From assembly GCA_014904845.1 (NCBI GenBank), contig MU119263.1, positions 1 to 64,000 on the forward strand: a stretch of DNA of 64,000 nucleotides. The letters run 5' to 3'. Below are positions 1 through 11,382 of this stretch, piece by piece. This stretch comes from Acephala macrosclerotiorum (Eukaryota > Ascomycota > Leotiomycetes > Helotiales > Mollisiaceae). The notes under the pieces were generated by a model that saw nothing but the letters and a program-made list of their open reading frames with translations, did not search any database and was not told where the DNA came from. Position 1 is the stretch's first letter. Every line of letters begins with the position of its first letter. The translations under genes and the position numbers were made by a program.

Positions 1-80
1 ATTATCTACAGTTTTAATTTCTCTATATTTCTATAAATAGTTGTGATTTAATTAAAGTTTTAAAAAAGTAGTAACTTATA
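1..80. other. AT-rich tract at the window edge
   Basis: The first 80 or so bases are strongly AT-rich, in contrast with the ordinary composition that follows. This looks like the edge of a RIP-affected or transposon-derived block continuing outside the window. No ends or coding signal can be seen, so the assignment is tentative. Confidence 0.3.
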
Positions 81-417
81 AAATTCGAGTGTGCATTGGC
101 CGTGTCTGTGCACTGAGAGTGGAAATCGGTTAGACTCGCCCAAGCGCATCTTGGCTGTCGGCCGACGCTGACAAAGCCTGCAGCGACCACCTTCAGCGTC
201 ATCGAGCCTCGAGCCCCTCCATCTCCTACTAGCTTTCAATCAAGTAATCAAATGAGCCCCGCTGATGCATCTTTCAGATTGTAATCAATGTATCTTGGCA
301 CGGGATTTTCACAATCAGAGAAGCTTAGGAATTTCGAGGACTAGAGGTTGATTGAGGGAAATATCGCATCTGAAATCAGCCCAGAGCACTTCAATACTAC
401 GGCAGACCTCAACCACC

Positions 418-1623
418 ATGGCTTCCCCAAGTACGAAGACAAGACAGAAATCATGCATAGCTTGTGCAAATTCAAAACGCCGCTGCGACAGGCGGTATCC
501 ATTCTGCTCGCAATGTGCCGCGAAATTTATACCATGCGAGTACAAGGCCGCTCCGCAGCGGACTTCACCAGCTATGCCCCAGGACCATCATGCTACGTCG
601 GGCACCTCCAATGATACCCCAATGGCCCCTGGAATCGATTTCAATCATCTGCAGACGACTCCACTGCCTCCTGTTTCTAGTTCAGTGCCATTGTTCCCTG
701 TCTCAGGGTCCAACCTCGACCAGCAAACAGCCTCCTTCCTAGACGTCGATGAGTCCTTCCTGGACATGTACGACATACAACTCTTTACCAACCCCTTCCC
801 CAAAATTGGCACCATGGACCGTCCCCGGGTTGCCTACCTGATTAAATCCCTGCGCTCTTACCCCTCACTTCTCCTTTCCACAACCCGAACGCCATTCATC
901 CACCCCTTCCTCTTCGCCCCTACCATTCCATCATCACTTCAAGATGCCATCGCTGCATGTTCTCTCTACCTCTCAAAGAACGAGACGAACGAAACTGTGG
1001 TATGGGAGATCATTTCAAGCATGGTTGCGAAGTTACTTCAGGCGAGGACGGGTTCGAGTGTAGCGGAGCACCTGGCTGCTGCGCAAGCTTTGGTGATGTT
1101 TCAGATCATCAGGTTGTTTGATGGGGATGTGAGGGCGAGGGGGGATGGGGAGGAGGTGGAGGGAGTATTGGAGGAGTGGACGGATCGTCTTGCTCTGCGA
1201 ACTGGCCTCGTTGCTGAAGCTCAAGAGCAACCTTCTCCAGACACAAGGAGCTTGGTGGAGAAAGGATGGGAGAGCTGGGTATTTGAAGAGAGTGTTAAGA
1301 GGACTGTGATTGTCTGTCGAATGGTGATTGCTATGTACTCCGTGTTGAAGAGGGGGTTTTGTACTTATGTTGAGAAGATTACAGAACTATCTTTTACGGC
1401 GAGGAAGGAATTGTGGGAGGCGCATAGTGCTGTGCATTGGAGGTTGGCTGTTGAGACAAATGAGAGGTTCTATGTCCAGAAGATGGAGTTAGGCGAGGTG
1501 TTGGAGAAGGCGAGGTTGGAGGATGTGGATGATTTGGGTTTGTTGATGTTGGTTACCTACAAAGGGCTTGATGGTGTCAACGAATGGATTGTGAGAATGG
1601 GGAGCGGGGCTTTGATTGCGTAG
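418..1623 (+). CDS. Zn2Cys6 fungal transcription factor
   Basis: Single-exon gene of 401 codons encoding a probable nuclear DNA-binding regulator. The ATG at 418 is used because the frame upstream opens only with non-ATG codons. Residues about 13-40 form a complete Zn2Cys6 cluster with spacing C-x2-C-x6-C-x6-C-x2-C-x6-C, rich in Lys and Arg between the second and third cysteines as expected for DNA contact. A Pro/Ser/Thr-rich linker follows, then a mostly helical C-terminal region resembling the regulatory half of AflR-type proteins. The length fits that subfamily (about 400-450 aa). No biosynthetic cluster lies beside it, so its targets cannot be inferred. Confidence is high for the family and none is claimed for the regulon. 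Confidence 0.85.
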   Translation: MASPSTKTRQKSCIACANSKRRCDRRYPFCSQCAAKFIPCEYKAAPQRTSPAMPQDHHATSGTSNDTPMAPGIDFNHLQTTPLPPVSSSVPLFPVSGSNLDQQTASFLDVDESFLDMYDIQLFTNPFPKIGTMDRPRVAYLIKSLRSYPSLLLSTTRTPFIHPFLFAPTIPSSLQDAIAACSLYLSKNETNETVVWEIISSMVAKLLQARTGSSVAEHLAAAQALVMFQIIRLFDGDVRARGDGEEVEGVLEEWTDRLALRTGLVAEAQEQPSPDTRSLVEKGWESWVFEESVKRTVIVCRMVIAMYSVLKRGFCTYVEKITELSFTARKELWEAHSAVHWRLAVETNERFYVQKMELGEVLEKARLEDVDDLGLLMLVTYKGLDGVNEWIVRMGSGALIA

Positions 1624-2925
1624 ACCACAAGAGCTCGCAAGCGTAAGCTGTCCGGCTATTGTCTCAAGATTCTATGCTGATATTGACAGGCAAATGGACA
1701 GTAAGAGCACGGGCTTCCTCCCTAGATTAAAGTGGCATGCCGAATTTGCTGATTTTATCCGTATCGAAGTTAAATCAGCCTCACTTCTGCAACTAGCAGT
1801 ATCTCTCGGGTGTGTTAAAGTTCGCAAGGTGGTTTGATATCCCAATCGGGCGCAGAACGCCTCATTTTTAGGGATCGCCGACCTCTTCACCGTCAACGGA
1901 TGGCTCATAGAACATTTGACCATGCTCCTTTCTCGCCTCATCTTCAACTCCTCGTCAGCATAATGCGAAGCTTCTCGAAATCATAATTTCGAGGAGGAGC
2001 CCGAGAGAGCGTTTAGGTACCAACGCATGTCATCAGTCACCATGACAGGTTCGCTCCACAGCCGAGGACGGCGTGCAGTGTGGGGTGCAGAACGAGACAA
2101 GCGCGGGTGGACCAAATAGTTCTGCGGTGCAGCGTGGTGCTAGAATCCGACTCGAGAAGAGTCAGCATGATGAGTTGGCGATGTTATGGAAGTGGTGGTG
2201 TACAGTCACAAAAGGCAGATATGTGGAAGCATTTGACTGAGGCGGCATTGGGTTTACAGTACGAGTATGCTTGGGGCATCCTTACTGGATGCTTGTGCTG
2301 GGCATACGACACCACATGGAAAATACATGCTTGCGTGAACTGAGGCTGGAAAAGCAATGGATTGGATCGTTCTAGCTGCATAAAAGCGTTTGATGGCTGT
2401 TGGCGGACGAGTGGGGCAAGGTTCTGCTTTGATCGCTGACTCCAGGGGACGACGTCGCTAAAATTTCAGGCTATCAATCGCTAAAGTCTCAGCGCTTCAG
2501 AGCGCTCTTCCAATTTATAAATATCAGGCTCCAGAAAGAGATCGCAGACTAGATACAAGACAAAATGCGCAACTAGTAACAAGAATATTCGTCCGAGCAA
2601 CAATTTAGGTATATGAACCACATAGGCCGTCATCTGGGTATCCACTTTGCCCTTTCGAAAATCAAAACAGGAAACTTGGTCGAGCGCATCCAGCTTGAAG
2701 CTTGGAGAGAATGAGATAGTAACACAAGGAGATTCGTAAATCGTAGCATTCATAGCCCGTTACCAGGCAAACGTCCATCATTCGTAGATGGTTGAAGGGT
2801 GGGAGCCGAACTCATCGGTCTCTAAACGTACAGTACGTAGATTTATGTCAAATGACACTGCGATGAGTTAGCCACAATAGCCGAAGAGCGGGGTGGAAAG
2901 AGGAGGGAGACACATACTCAACTGC
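1624..2925. other. Intergenic region, no supported gene
   Basis: No frame here has homology-like motifs or convincing introns. The best candidate is a 90-codon minus-strand frame (2481-2753, ATG at 2753) with one strongly hydrophobic stretch near its middle. It could be a small membrane protein but nothing else supports it. Confidence 0.4.
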
Positions 2926-4504
2926 CTAGTGATGAGGATGATAATCGGGGTCATATTGCTGCCCACTGCTCCCTTCACCTGTCTCGTACTCGTAGCCATG
3001 CTCTCCAGTCCATTCCGGATGTGGTATTGCTGACTCCCCTTGTTCATAACCAGGATCGGGTTGCTCAGAACCTCTTGGAACTGGAGGTTCGTGTTGATAT
3101 AGGGAGGACCGCGATGGTCGTCGCTCAGTGGTGTAATTGGGGTCGTCATCCGGCTCTTGTTCATAATCATAACCCTGAGGGTATTCCTCTGTGGTAAAAT
3201 TGGGGTCTGTGCCATCAGGAAATCCCGCGAGGTCTTCGTCGCCAAAGTATGGACGATCAGCAAGCGGCGGATGTGTGCGCTTATAGTCATCAACGACTTT
3301 CTGTTCGTAGCTCTTGGCAACTTGGCCGATGAAATGGACCTTGACGTTGTGCTCGACGGTGTAGACCTTCGCGTAATTCAGCCTTGATGCTGGGTCAAGT
3401 TTGTGGCTTGGGTCAGTGATCTCGACTCGAATTGATTTCTTTGTGATATCCTCGCCGTCGAAGAGTCCTGGATAAGACTTCCAGTAGATCACAGCATGAT
3501 CTTCGGCGTGCACTCCCCACTTCGTACATCCTTGGCCACCATACGTCAGAATAGGCCTTGAGGTATTCCGTAAGTATCGAGGTAGAAGAGGAAGCTTCCC
3601 ATGAGAAACTCACAAGCATAGACTGTGGCCTTTCTTGCTGTCATCAACGACCAAAAAGGGTCGAACCTTGCCAAAGCTTTCACCTTTGGCGACATAGGCA
3701 TCTTCTGTAATCTCGGTACCATTTCCTCCTCTTGGTTCTGACCAAAATACCCGGAAAATCTTGAAAATGTCAGCAAGCTTCAACAGCAGTTGGAGAGTCA
3801 GTGCATGTACCTTTCCGAACTTGAAGTCCTTGGACTTATGGATTGTGTATTCTATCTCAGTCAAAATTTGCACCACCGTGATGATTCAGCAGGGGGACCA
3901 ACTCCTATCTAAATCCCGGTTTCGTCTGGTATTTTGAAATCTGATCCTTCCAGTAGTCCTTGGCTCCTCGGCAGGCGCCAGTGCTTTATCTCGAGAAAAG
4001 CTGTAAGTTGGTGCTGGGAAAGGATCAGCAGATGCACAACAATGATCACATGGTTGAAGCGAGGACATACATGTACTCAAGTTACTTGCAGGTGCAATGG
4101 ACTTTCCTTTGCCATACTGAGCAGCATATTGGGCACCAGACTGAGTGCTGTACTGAGTGCTGTACGAAGGCTCTTGAGGTGCATCGAGAGTTGTGTCCTC
4201 CAGCGTTGTCGCTAATTCCTCAATAGGATCATCCGACTCTTGAATTGGGACTAGTGGCTGAGGGTCGACTTGAGCTGGCTCGTCTGATGCTGCCTTTTCC
4301 CAGTCCCACACTATCTCTCCTGTTGCTGGAATCAATCACTGCTCGGGTTCGACAACAATAGATATGCATAGAACGCAGTGTAATCTTACCTTTGGAATTC
4401 TCGCGCCAGCGCTTATAACGGCCGTATTCGCCGTCCCATTCCCATTCGGACCATTTCACTTCTGCCCTTTTCGATGAGGACTTACGGCCTCTGGACGACG
4501 ACAT
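2926..4504 (-). CDS. DUF6590 domain protein (multi-exon)
   Basis: Fungal protein of unknown function with a DUF6590 domain. Exon 1 is 4504-4390 (Ser/Lys-rich start, then Trp-rich WSEWEWDGEYGRYKRW). A 64-nt intron leads to exon 2, 4325-4086, with Gln/Tyr/Ser-rich repeats. The next part (about 4000-3890) is not resolved. The domain core then runs from about 3870: FKFGK, a 51-nt intron (3810-3760), IFRVFWSEP, FGKVRPFLVV and GHSLCL. A 57-nt intron (3613-3557) leads to PILTYGGQG, GVHAEDHA and KLDPASRLNYAKVYTVEHNV, all typical of this family. The tail is Pro/Asp/Tyr-rich low complexity ending at 2926. The function of the domain is not known. Family call is confident; the middle exon boundaries are not. 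Confidence 0.8.
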
Positions 4505-5192
4505 GACCGCGTCTACGATTCGAAAGGTGAGCGAAGAATGACATCCCTATCAGTGCGGTAACCTCCTCTTTTATCCTCTCCTATCCGCCCGGTAAGGTGC
4601 CACGACGATATTGCGGCTCTAGAAGCGGTTGCTTATGGGAAAGCTTCACTTTGCAAGGCCCGGGTTGCCGCCACTCGCATGTCATTAAGGCCCATTGGAG
4701 CAAGGCTGCATGAATCGAGAAAGTTGAGTCGTATGGTTGGCCAGCCGAACGGGATTTCGAACAAGTCAAGGACAGCTTCATGCGGGACCAATGCCAGCCT
4801 GCCAAACCAACATGTGCGCGTGGTCGATTCACTGCGAGGTTGTGTGGTGTGAGATAGGAAGAAGGTGTGACAAGGCTTACACCCTTGCCCGTGGCTTCCA
4901 GCATGGGCATCGCTGCTTTTAGCAGGTCAACCACTCAAAACACTCCCTGTGGCAGGCGTTAACAGAAGGCAAAAATAGGCCAGCATCCCTGTACTCGGTA
5001 CCTAAGGATAGGTACTCCGCACATTCCAGCCTGCCTAGCGGTTTGCAGAGCCTCTCCCTGGAGCAATTTCTCTTGTGGCTTGACATGACTTCGAACGACA
5101 ATCAACGATGCCCATGATCAACTCTATGGATTTCAGAACGTCTCTGAGGACTCTCACCTTATTCAAGCTGACAGCCACGATTGAAAACACGA
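4505..5192. other. Divergent intergenic region
   Basis: Lies between the start of the minus-strand DUF6590 gene and the start of the plus-strand coiled-coil gene, so it should hold both promoters. No gene, repeat or clear regulatory motif was identified. Confidence 0.5.
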
Positions 5193-7082
5193 ATGGTCAC
5201 CAATTTCGTCGGATCTCCGCCTGGCGCGGTGCGCAGCTGCCACAATGGCCAACATAGTGGTCCCAGCATGCATTCGAAAATTCACCAACGGGATGGACGA
5301 GAACTCCTTCAAGCACACAAGCAGATGCCCCACGACTCTGGTATCGACTTGGCCCACGAGATTTCACTCGAGAACAGCCAGCCTGCTTCAATAACGACAG
5401 GACCAGACTCACCAGACGATAGGGCCACATCCCATGCCCGTGTCCAGGCCAAAAAAAAGTTCAATGGTTTCGTGGGACGTACAGCCCCGGTCGATGTTGC
5501 TCACGTTACCCCACTAGAGATCATTAACCCTGATGTCCTGGAGATCGCAAATACCCCAGACGATGGTTCCATAGATACTGCTGAACTTGAGAGAATCGAC
5601 CCTGCAGATCCGATGGAAAAATCACAACCGGTTGAGGGAGCCATCAGCGAGATTCCTCCTCGTGCTGTCCCACCCAATATTGTCGCCCGACATGTTTTGG
5701 AGGACCCGACTGCTCCTATCGATGACTCCGTCATTGAACCCGAGAAAATCAATTTTGCAAGTCCGATAAACAGCCCGAAATCGCCTGGGGCAGCTGTCGG
5801 CGAAGTTCCAATGCGTCTTCTCCCAACACGTCCTCCTCCGCCCTCAAGTTCAAGCTCATCGAATAGTCTAAGTAGCATTGATACAACAGTTGATCTTGAT
5901 CTACCCGCCGAGCCTCGCAAGATCCAACGTCCAAATGAAAACGAATGGGGCAAAATAAAGAGGCTTCGAAAAGATGTACAGCGCTTGAGATCACAGGCTC
6001 ACCAGATGAGGAAGGTCTTACGAGACAAGCAACAAGCTCGTTCCAAAGCCGATGACAAGTATTTCCAGCATGTTCGAATGCGAAAATTCCAACCATCTTT
6101 GGATAATGGCCACGCGTCTAGTCCGGATCAGGAATTTGAAAGGCTGTATCGAGACTGTGAGCGTCTTCGCGACGAATGCGGGCCTCTTGAAGACGACTGC
6201 ATACTGCTGGAAAATGATTTGAGCTATCACGAATTCGAGCTCGAGAAATTAGAGGACAGACTCTACGAACGACCGCCAGCACCAGTTGCAACATTTGCCG
6301 CATCGAACACGGGTCCCTTGAAGCAGAATCGCGATTCCCCAGCTCCCTCCGTCTATGGTGGAAGTGAAATCGACAATGAGTACCATCCCCTTGTCTACCG
6401 ATTTCTTTCCAAGCTTGGAGATCTGAACAACCTGAACGAGCGACTGGACTGGCATGAGGACGAGAAAGCAAATTTGGAGGACGAAAAAGAGACAAGAATG
6501 CGGGTTGGCTTACGATTGGCAGAAGAAGGGCAGAAATGGCTGGACAACTACTCGAAACTGGAGAGGGACTTGCTCCAGCAAATCGAAAAGGCCGAGGATG
6601 AGGCAGAGGCTCTGCGAAAGAAGTGCTTTGCTCTAGGATTGGTGGATGAAGACGGCGAGCCCACAGACTTCGAAACCCGCGAACGGCAGACTTTCATCAC
6701 AGAGAAGCCTCTCTATGCTGGTAACTCGAGATCCGAATTTGTCAACTTCCCAACTCTTCTGCCACAACCGAGCGGTAAACAAGAGGAATTCCATGATCCT
6801 ATGCTAGATCCGGAGGAGGAAACAGTCGATCCTCGAGACCGAATTAACGGATGGCTACTTCACCAGCTCCGCATGTCTGCTCTCGAAGTCAGCAGACTGG
6901 CAATCACATACGAGTCGAAATATGGATACATAAACCGGGGGGGAATATGGGAGAAAAAGGTTCTGGAGTGTTGGTACAAAGATGGAACGAAGGAAGGAGA
7001 TGGCAAGTCGGGACGAACAATAGCGTCAGTTTCGTCTGGCGAAGTGACGGAAAAATCTGCCATTGCGAATGATAGGGCTTGA
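5193..7082 (+). CDS. Coiled-coil protein of unknown function
   Basis: Uninterrupted frame of 629 codons from the ATG at 5193. The first 240 residues are low complexity and acidic/Pro/Ser-rich, with a run of prolines and serines near residue 220. From about residue 250 (KIKRLRKDVQRLRSQ) to 365 and again from about 400 to 500 the sequence is charged and heptad-like (Leu/Glu/Lys/Arg), so long coiled coils are likely. A short hydrophobic-charged module near residue 545 (INGWLLHQLRMSALEV) precedes an acidic tail. There is no signal peptide or membrane span. Such proteins are usually structural or scaffold proteins, but no family is recognised. An additional upstream exon cannot be excluded. Confidence 0.75.
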   Translation: MVTNFVGSPPGAVRSCHNGQHSGPSMHSKIHQRDGRELLQAHKQMPHDSGIDLAHEISLENSQPASITTGPDSPDDRATSHARVQAKKKFNGFVGRTAPVDVAHVTPLEIINPDVLEIANTPDDGSIDTAELERIDPADPMEKSQPVEGAISEIPPRAVPPNIVARHVLEDPTAPIDDSVIEPEKINFASPINSPKSPGAAVGEVPMRLLPTRPPPPSSSSSSNSLSSIDTTVDLDLPAEPRKIQRPNENEWGKIKRLRKDVQRLRSQAHQMRKVLRDKQQARSKADDKYFQHVRMRKFQPSLDNGHASSPDQEFERLYRDCERLRDECGPLEDDCILLENDLSYHEFELEKLEDRLYERPPAPVATFAASNTGPLKQNRDSPAPSVYGGSEIDNEYHPLVYRFLSKLGDLNNLNERLDWHEDEKANLEDEKETRMRVGLRLAEEGQKWLDNYSKLERDLLQQIEKAEDEAEALRKKCFALGLVDEDGEPTDFETRERQTFITEKPLYAGNSRSEFVNFPTLLPQPSGKQEEFHDPMLDPEEETVDPRDRINGWLLHQLRMSALEVSRLAITYESKYGYINRGGIWEKKVLECWYKDGTKEGDGKSGRTIASVSSGEVTEKSAIANDRA

Positions 7083-8714
7083 ATTCCTGGGCATTAGATA
7101 AGAACTTGAACACGGGCTTTCTATGAACGTGCGTTCTACTTTCATCCCAACCTTTTGGTTCAGTAGATAACGAGTCTAGGATTCAGGGGTGGGGTGACAC
7201 GCTTTTGCGCGTCATCGAGCTTCGCTCTGTACGATGAGTCTGGTCGATGCAGAAAAGCAACTGGGATACCCACATTCTTGTTGGTTTCCTGCATCAACCA
7301 GACTCATTGTCGAAGTCTTCGGTTCAGCACACTGACAGGACTACATTGGACCTTAATCGGGAATCTGATGAATGCCTTCCACAACTGGTCATTTGTCAGT
7401 CATCTAGACCAGGCCGCACGAGTATCATTACACCTATCAGCGAATATCTGCCAACTTCTCCCTCAAAAACGACACGCAAATACCTTTGCTATTTCCTTCT
7501 GCTAGAATGTTTCTTGGTCTGCATTTGGGGATTGGACTTGGGTACTGGAACAGGCGCAATTTGTCGGTTTTGCAAGAGCAAGCGAGTATGTTATGATACC
7601 CATTTGTCTTCGAAGTCTGCAAAATTTCGAACTTGCTTTGTGTTTGGGGCAATATATTGTACTGGTTGCGTTTTCATGGGGGTCCCACTTGATAGGCGCT
7701 TGGCACTGCTTTCGGCTGGTCTGGTACTTGCATTGGTTTGAATTACCGTGTACAAATATGGAGCATAGAATGCCGGTCTTGGCATTATTTTGGTTCCGTT
7801 TTTAAGCATTGGGAGTTCTATCTCCTAGAGATTTAGGTGTTGGTTGTACAATATAGCGTTAGCTATGTAGCTAGTTTTTCTCTTTTTGAGCATTGTGAGG
7901 CCCCTATTTTATTTTCACCCACCTCTAGTATTCCTTCATGATGCGCAGCGCTACTAGGTCTTTTTATAGGTCGTCTTTCGGTAGTTGTCTTTCTCATGGT
8001 GGTATCTATATCACGCTCAATGGCGAGGGTTATGCTGACATTAGCAGGTGATGTTGAGCGACCTTGCTTTGCTATATCTAATGACTTTGGAGAGTGCCTT
8101 CGAATTCTTCTCGATCAGTCTAGAACTGAAGCCGGGAGTCGGTGTCAAAACTCGTCCCACCGCTTTTTTGAGACACTCGAGGACCTCATCACCCGATTCA
8201 TTCGAAAAAGCAGTCAAAATACTTCAGCAAGGTCATTCTCCGCCAGTATGCCGGCATTTATTCTCTGGAGCATCTCAATTGTCAGTCTGTGCACTCCTCT
8301 CCTCTTCCATCCAGCCTTTCTTGACAGCGTTACCTCGAAAGTCTTTACTGATGAGTGAATAGAATTAGCGAAAGGATCAAATTTGATTGGTCAGGTCCAT
8401 ATGTTCACCCCATAACCTCTTGAGTATTCGCGCTCAATCCACATCTGTCTCGCTAAACCTCCCCCAGCGGCAAAATCGCCTCTTTGGGAAATCGCATTTA
8501 TAATCAGACCGCAGCGGCAATCGCATCTCTAATCATGGTACTGGAATCACGGAGATATCTCAATACATAACATGAGAAGAACGTACTCATGTTTTGTCAA
8601 AACGGCCAAAGAAGAACGGATGAATATCTTGAAATTGAGTCTTCAAAGTTGTGACTAGCGAGTCTTGCATTGAGAGACAGTTCATTATCTGCCTATCACG
8701 TTACTGGACTCACA
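7083..8714. other. Intergenic region, no supported gene
   Basis: About 1.6 kb without a convincing gene. The longest frame (7247-7741, 164 codons) has scattered cysteines and hydrophobic residues but no recognisable domain, so it is not called. Two short related segments containing CAGCGGCAA and ATCGC near 8465 and 8512 form a weak local repeat. Confidence 0.4.
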
Positions 8715-10742
8715 ATGGCAACCACGAATAGAGTTTCAAGGAAGGAAGTGCCGTATGCACGACAACGATTGCCGGGGAGGGCGAAAGGCAGGAGTGGAAA
8801 TCCAATCATGGACATCGAGGTCACGGGACTCGAGCCGACGGAAAGAAATGGTAAGCTACCAGCGGCCCCTTTGAGATAGTAACTTACCAGATGCAGTCAA
8901 TATACCCAAGCATCAACCTAATGGATCCAATTCAGATAGTAAAACGTTCGAATTCGTCACCCTGACAAGTGAACCGACAACGACCAGATTGCGGGAAATA
9001 TCGAAGATAGTGCGGAAGCAGGCTATGCATGACTACCTCCGGAAGCAAAATCGGCAAGCAGCATCCGGTATCGTTGAAGTCGTCGAAAGCACGAAGGTAG
9101 AAGAGCCTTCTCGATACACGAGCAAGTTCAAGCTCGATACTTGGTCGCACAAGACGAAGACGAAAGCCATCATTGCCCGTCGAGCAAAAGAATCGGATCA
9201 AGCAGCCCCCACCGTACAAGAAGAATTAATACCAACCAATGATTCCACAAGCTCTGGTGAGCTTCCAATCGTTGGTGCGTGGCGACCTATCGAAAGAGAT
9301 GCACAGTTCCAACGGTTCTTCTCTCCAAGCGCCAGCGCTTTGGATCCATTCAATACCCTCGCAATCAGGCTTGATACCCATAGCAAGAAACTACTCGTAC
9401 ATTGTATATGAGCATCTCTACCCCTCATGACTATCTCTGACATTAGCTAACCTAGATAACACCGCATACACCATGAACTCAGTCGCCATCAACGCAGAAG
9501 GAAACTTCTTTTCATTTGTCAAGACCGACCCCGCTTTGTTTCATTCTATCCTGTATCTCGTTGCCCTGCATCGCGATATATCTTATGGCCTCGTCGACTC
9601 CTCGATATGTCTGCATCATGGAGGCGAAGCTTTCCGAATCATTAATGAGAGACTAGAGAACAGTTTTGTTTTTGATGATGTTACCATTGCTGCTGTCGCA
9701 ATGTTGGTTAATAAAGAGGTAATTTCTTCCTTTTTTGCAATGAGTACTACTGACGCTAAGGACAGAATCTAAATGGAAGATATGAGCTCTCGAAAGTACA
9801 TATGCAAGGACTCCAGCAAATGGTGCAAACTCGAGGTGGGGCTCAAAATCTATCAGGAGTATTTCGGAGAATAGTCACATGGTATGGCCTTGCCCAACTC
9901 ATCTTCCACATCTCCACGCTAACATTACCAGGTCGGACTTCTGCTTCTCAAACGTTTGGAACGTCCAGCCTTCCTTTCCACGCCTGCAATCCACACCACC
10001 AACATCACCAATTCCCACATCCCATTCCACGAATTCAAAATCCGAACAACTCAAAGCCTCCCACCTCTTCGGCACCTCCTCTCCCATCATCGTAATAATC
10101 TCTAACCTCCGAACCCTCACTCACCTCCTCTCGCCTACCAACACCTCCTCACACACCAAAGGCACACGAATGACAGCAAGCAACCTAATATATGATACCG
10201 AATACTCACTCCTCGCCCTCAACCCTCCATCAACCGATCTAGTATCCTTCAACTTTGCCCTTTCAAATTGTGCATTCACATTCGAATCCCTACCTCTAAG
10301 GGGCGCGCTGCATTTGTATCTTTATCTCTCGATAAGACTGGTTCCGACGAGTTCGGAATTAGTGCATACAATAGTAATCAGGTTAAAGGATGCGTTGGAG
10401 GAGGTTAGGGAGTGGTGGGAGAGTGATGAAGAAAAAAGGTGCTGGTTGCTTTGGATTCTTTTTGTTGGGGCCGTGGCTGCTGGAGGGAAAATAGAGGAGA
10501 AATGGTGGTTTGTTCGACAACTTGGAAGCTTGTGTTTTGATATGGGCATTTGGGACATGGAGAGTATGAAAAGCAAGTTAAGAACAGCCATTTGGGAGGA
10601 AGAATGGTGTAGTGGGAAGGCCGAAGTGATTTGGGAAGATGCCGTTACTCGAGGCTTGGAAGCTCCACTGCATGTCGGATTGACTGAGAGTGACGGTAAC
10701 ATTCCTGGTAGTAGTTTCGATTCCTCGGACTTTGACAGCTGA
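8715..10742 (+). CDS. Fungal_trans_2-type regulator lacking a zinc cluster
   Basis: Five exons reconstructed from splice consensus: 8715-8850, 8891-9403, 9456-9718, 9766-9881 and 9932-10742. They sum to 1839 nt (612 aa). Introns are 40-52 nt. Exon 2 carries a phrase common in this family, FEFVTL followed by RLREISKIVRKQAMHDYL. Exon 3 has DPALFHSILYLVALH. Exon 4 has the hallmark HMQGLQQMVQTRGG. These identify the Fungal_trans_2 (DUF3468) helical region. The N-terminus is basic but has no cysteines, so the usual Zn2Cys6 cluster is absent. It may act as a cofactor or be a regulator that lost DNA binding. The acceptor before exon 3 could instead be a few bases upstream. Confidence 0.8.
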
Positions 10743-11260
10743 GCCAAAGCACGAGGTTGACTCAAGAATCATATGTCCATTTCTTGAGTGTAGTGGAACC
10801 TCCAACTCGCGCCCGATCGTGCGCCCGATCGTGCACTTCGTCTCCGACCTAATCAGGAAAGCCGAGGCCGTGGCTTACACACAAGCTGTCAGGGTGGCCT
10901 GCTATTCCCTGCATTGCAAAGTTGCACTTTTTATTCGGTGCGCCGAGTGGCTCGCTTCCGCAGGCTCTCACCGTTACATGTACATACTCATCCTCGTCTG
11001 CTTTCCCAGGACTTAAATATTCATGACTCCCACATCCCTTAATTTGAATCTAGTTAATCCTGTGGTGAGAGTCTGGGAGATGTTCTAACTTTCTTGACAA
11101 GCCAAAGTCTATTATCAGATTGTGGAGTTATTTGTCGGCAGCATGGATTTGTGGCCCTGGGTGGTCTGGCCTCAGAGCGATGCTGCTCCCTCAACACGAC
11201 CCGAGTGAGTATTTCTTCTCCAAGCCTGCTGTCTCAATTATACCTTCCATCATCGTCATA
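10743..11260. repeat. Upstream segment duplicated ahead of both Clr5 genes (copy 1)
   Basis: Around 10800-11000 a segment contains blocks that recur in the same order at about 12480-12660, for example GTGGCYTGCTATT, then TTGCAC, then GAGTGG followed by CGCTTC. The copies sit upstream of the first and second Clr5 genes, so the duplication included 5' sequence. Copy 1 also has a direct repeat of GCGCCCGATCGTG near 10811. Confidence 0.55.
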
Positions 11261-11382
11261 ATGTCGAAACTTTGGATTCAGCTAATTCGATCAGGAGAGC
11301 AGAAACCAACAATTTCCGAACTTCGCCGACGAAGACGTTAGTCCCGTACATATCATCCTCAACAGAAGATATCCCGTTGTTT

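Noticed and set aside
7247..7741. 164-codon plus-strand frame with scattered cysteines
   Set aside because: No domain, no splice partners and no homologous pattern; it is probably a chance frame.
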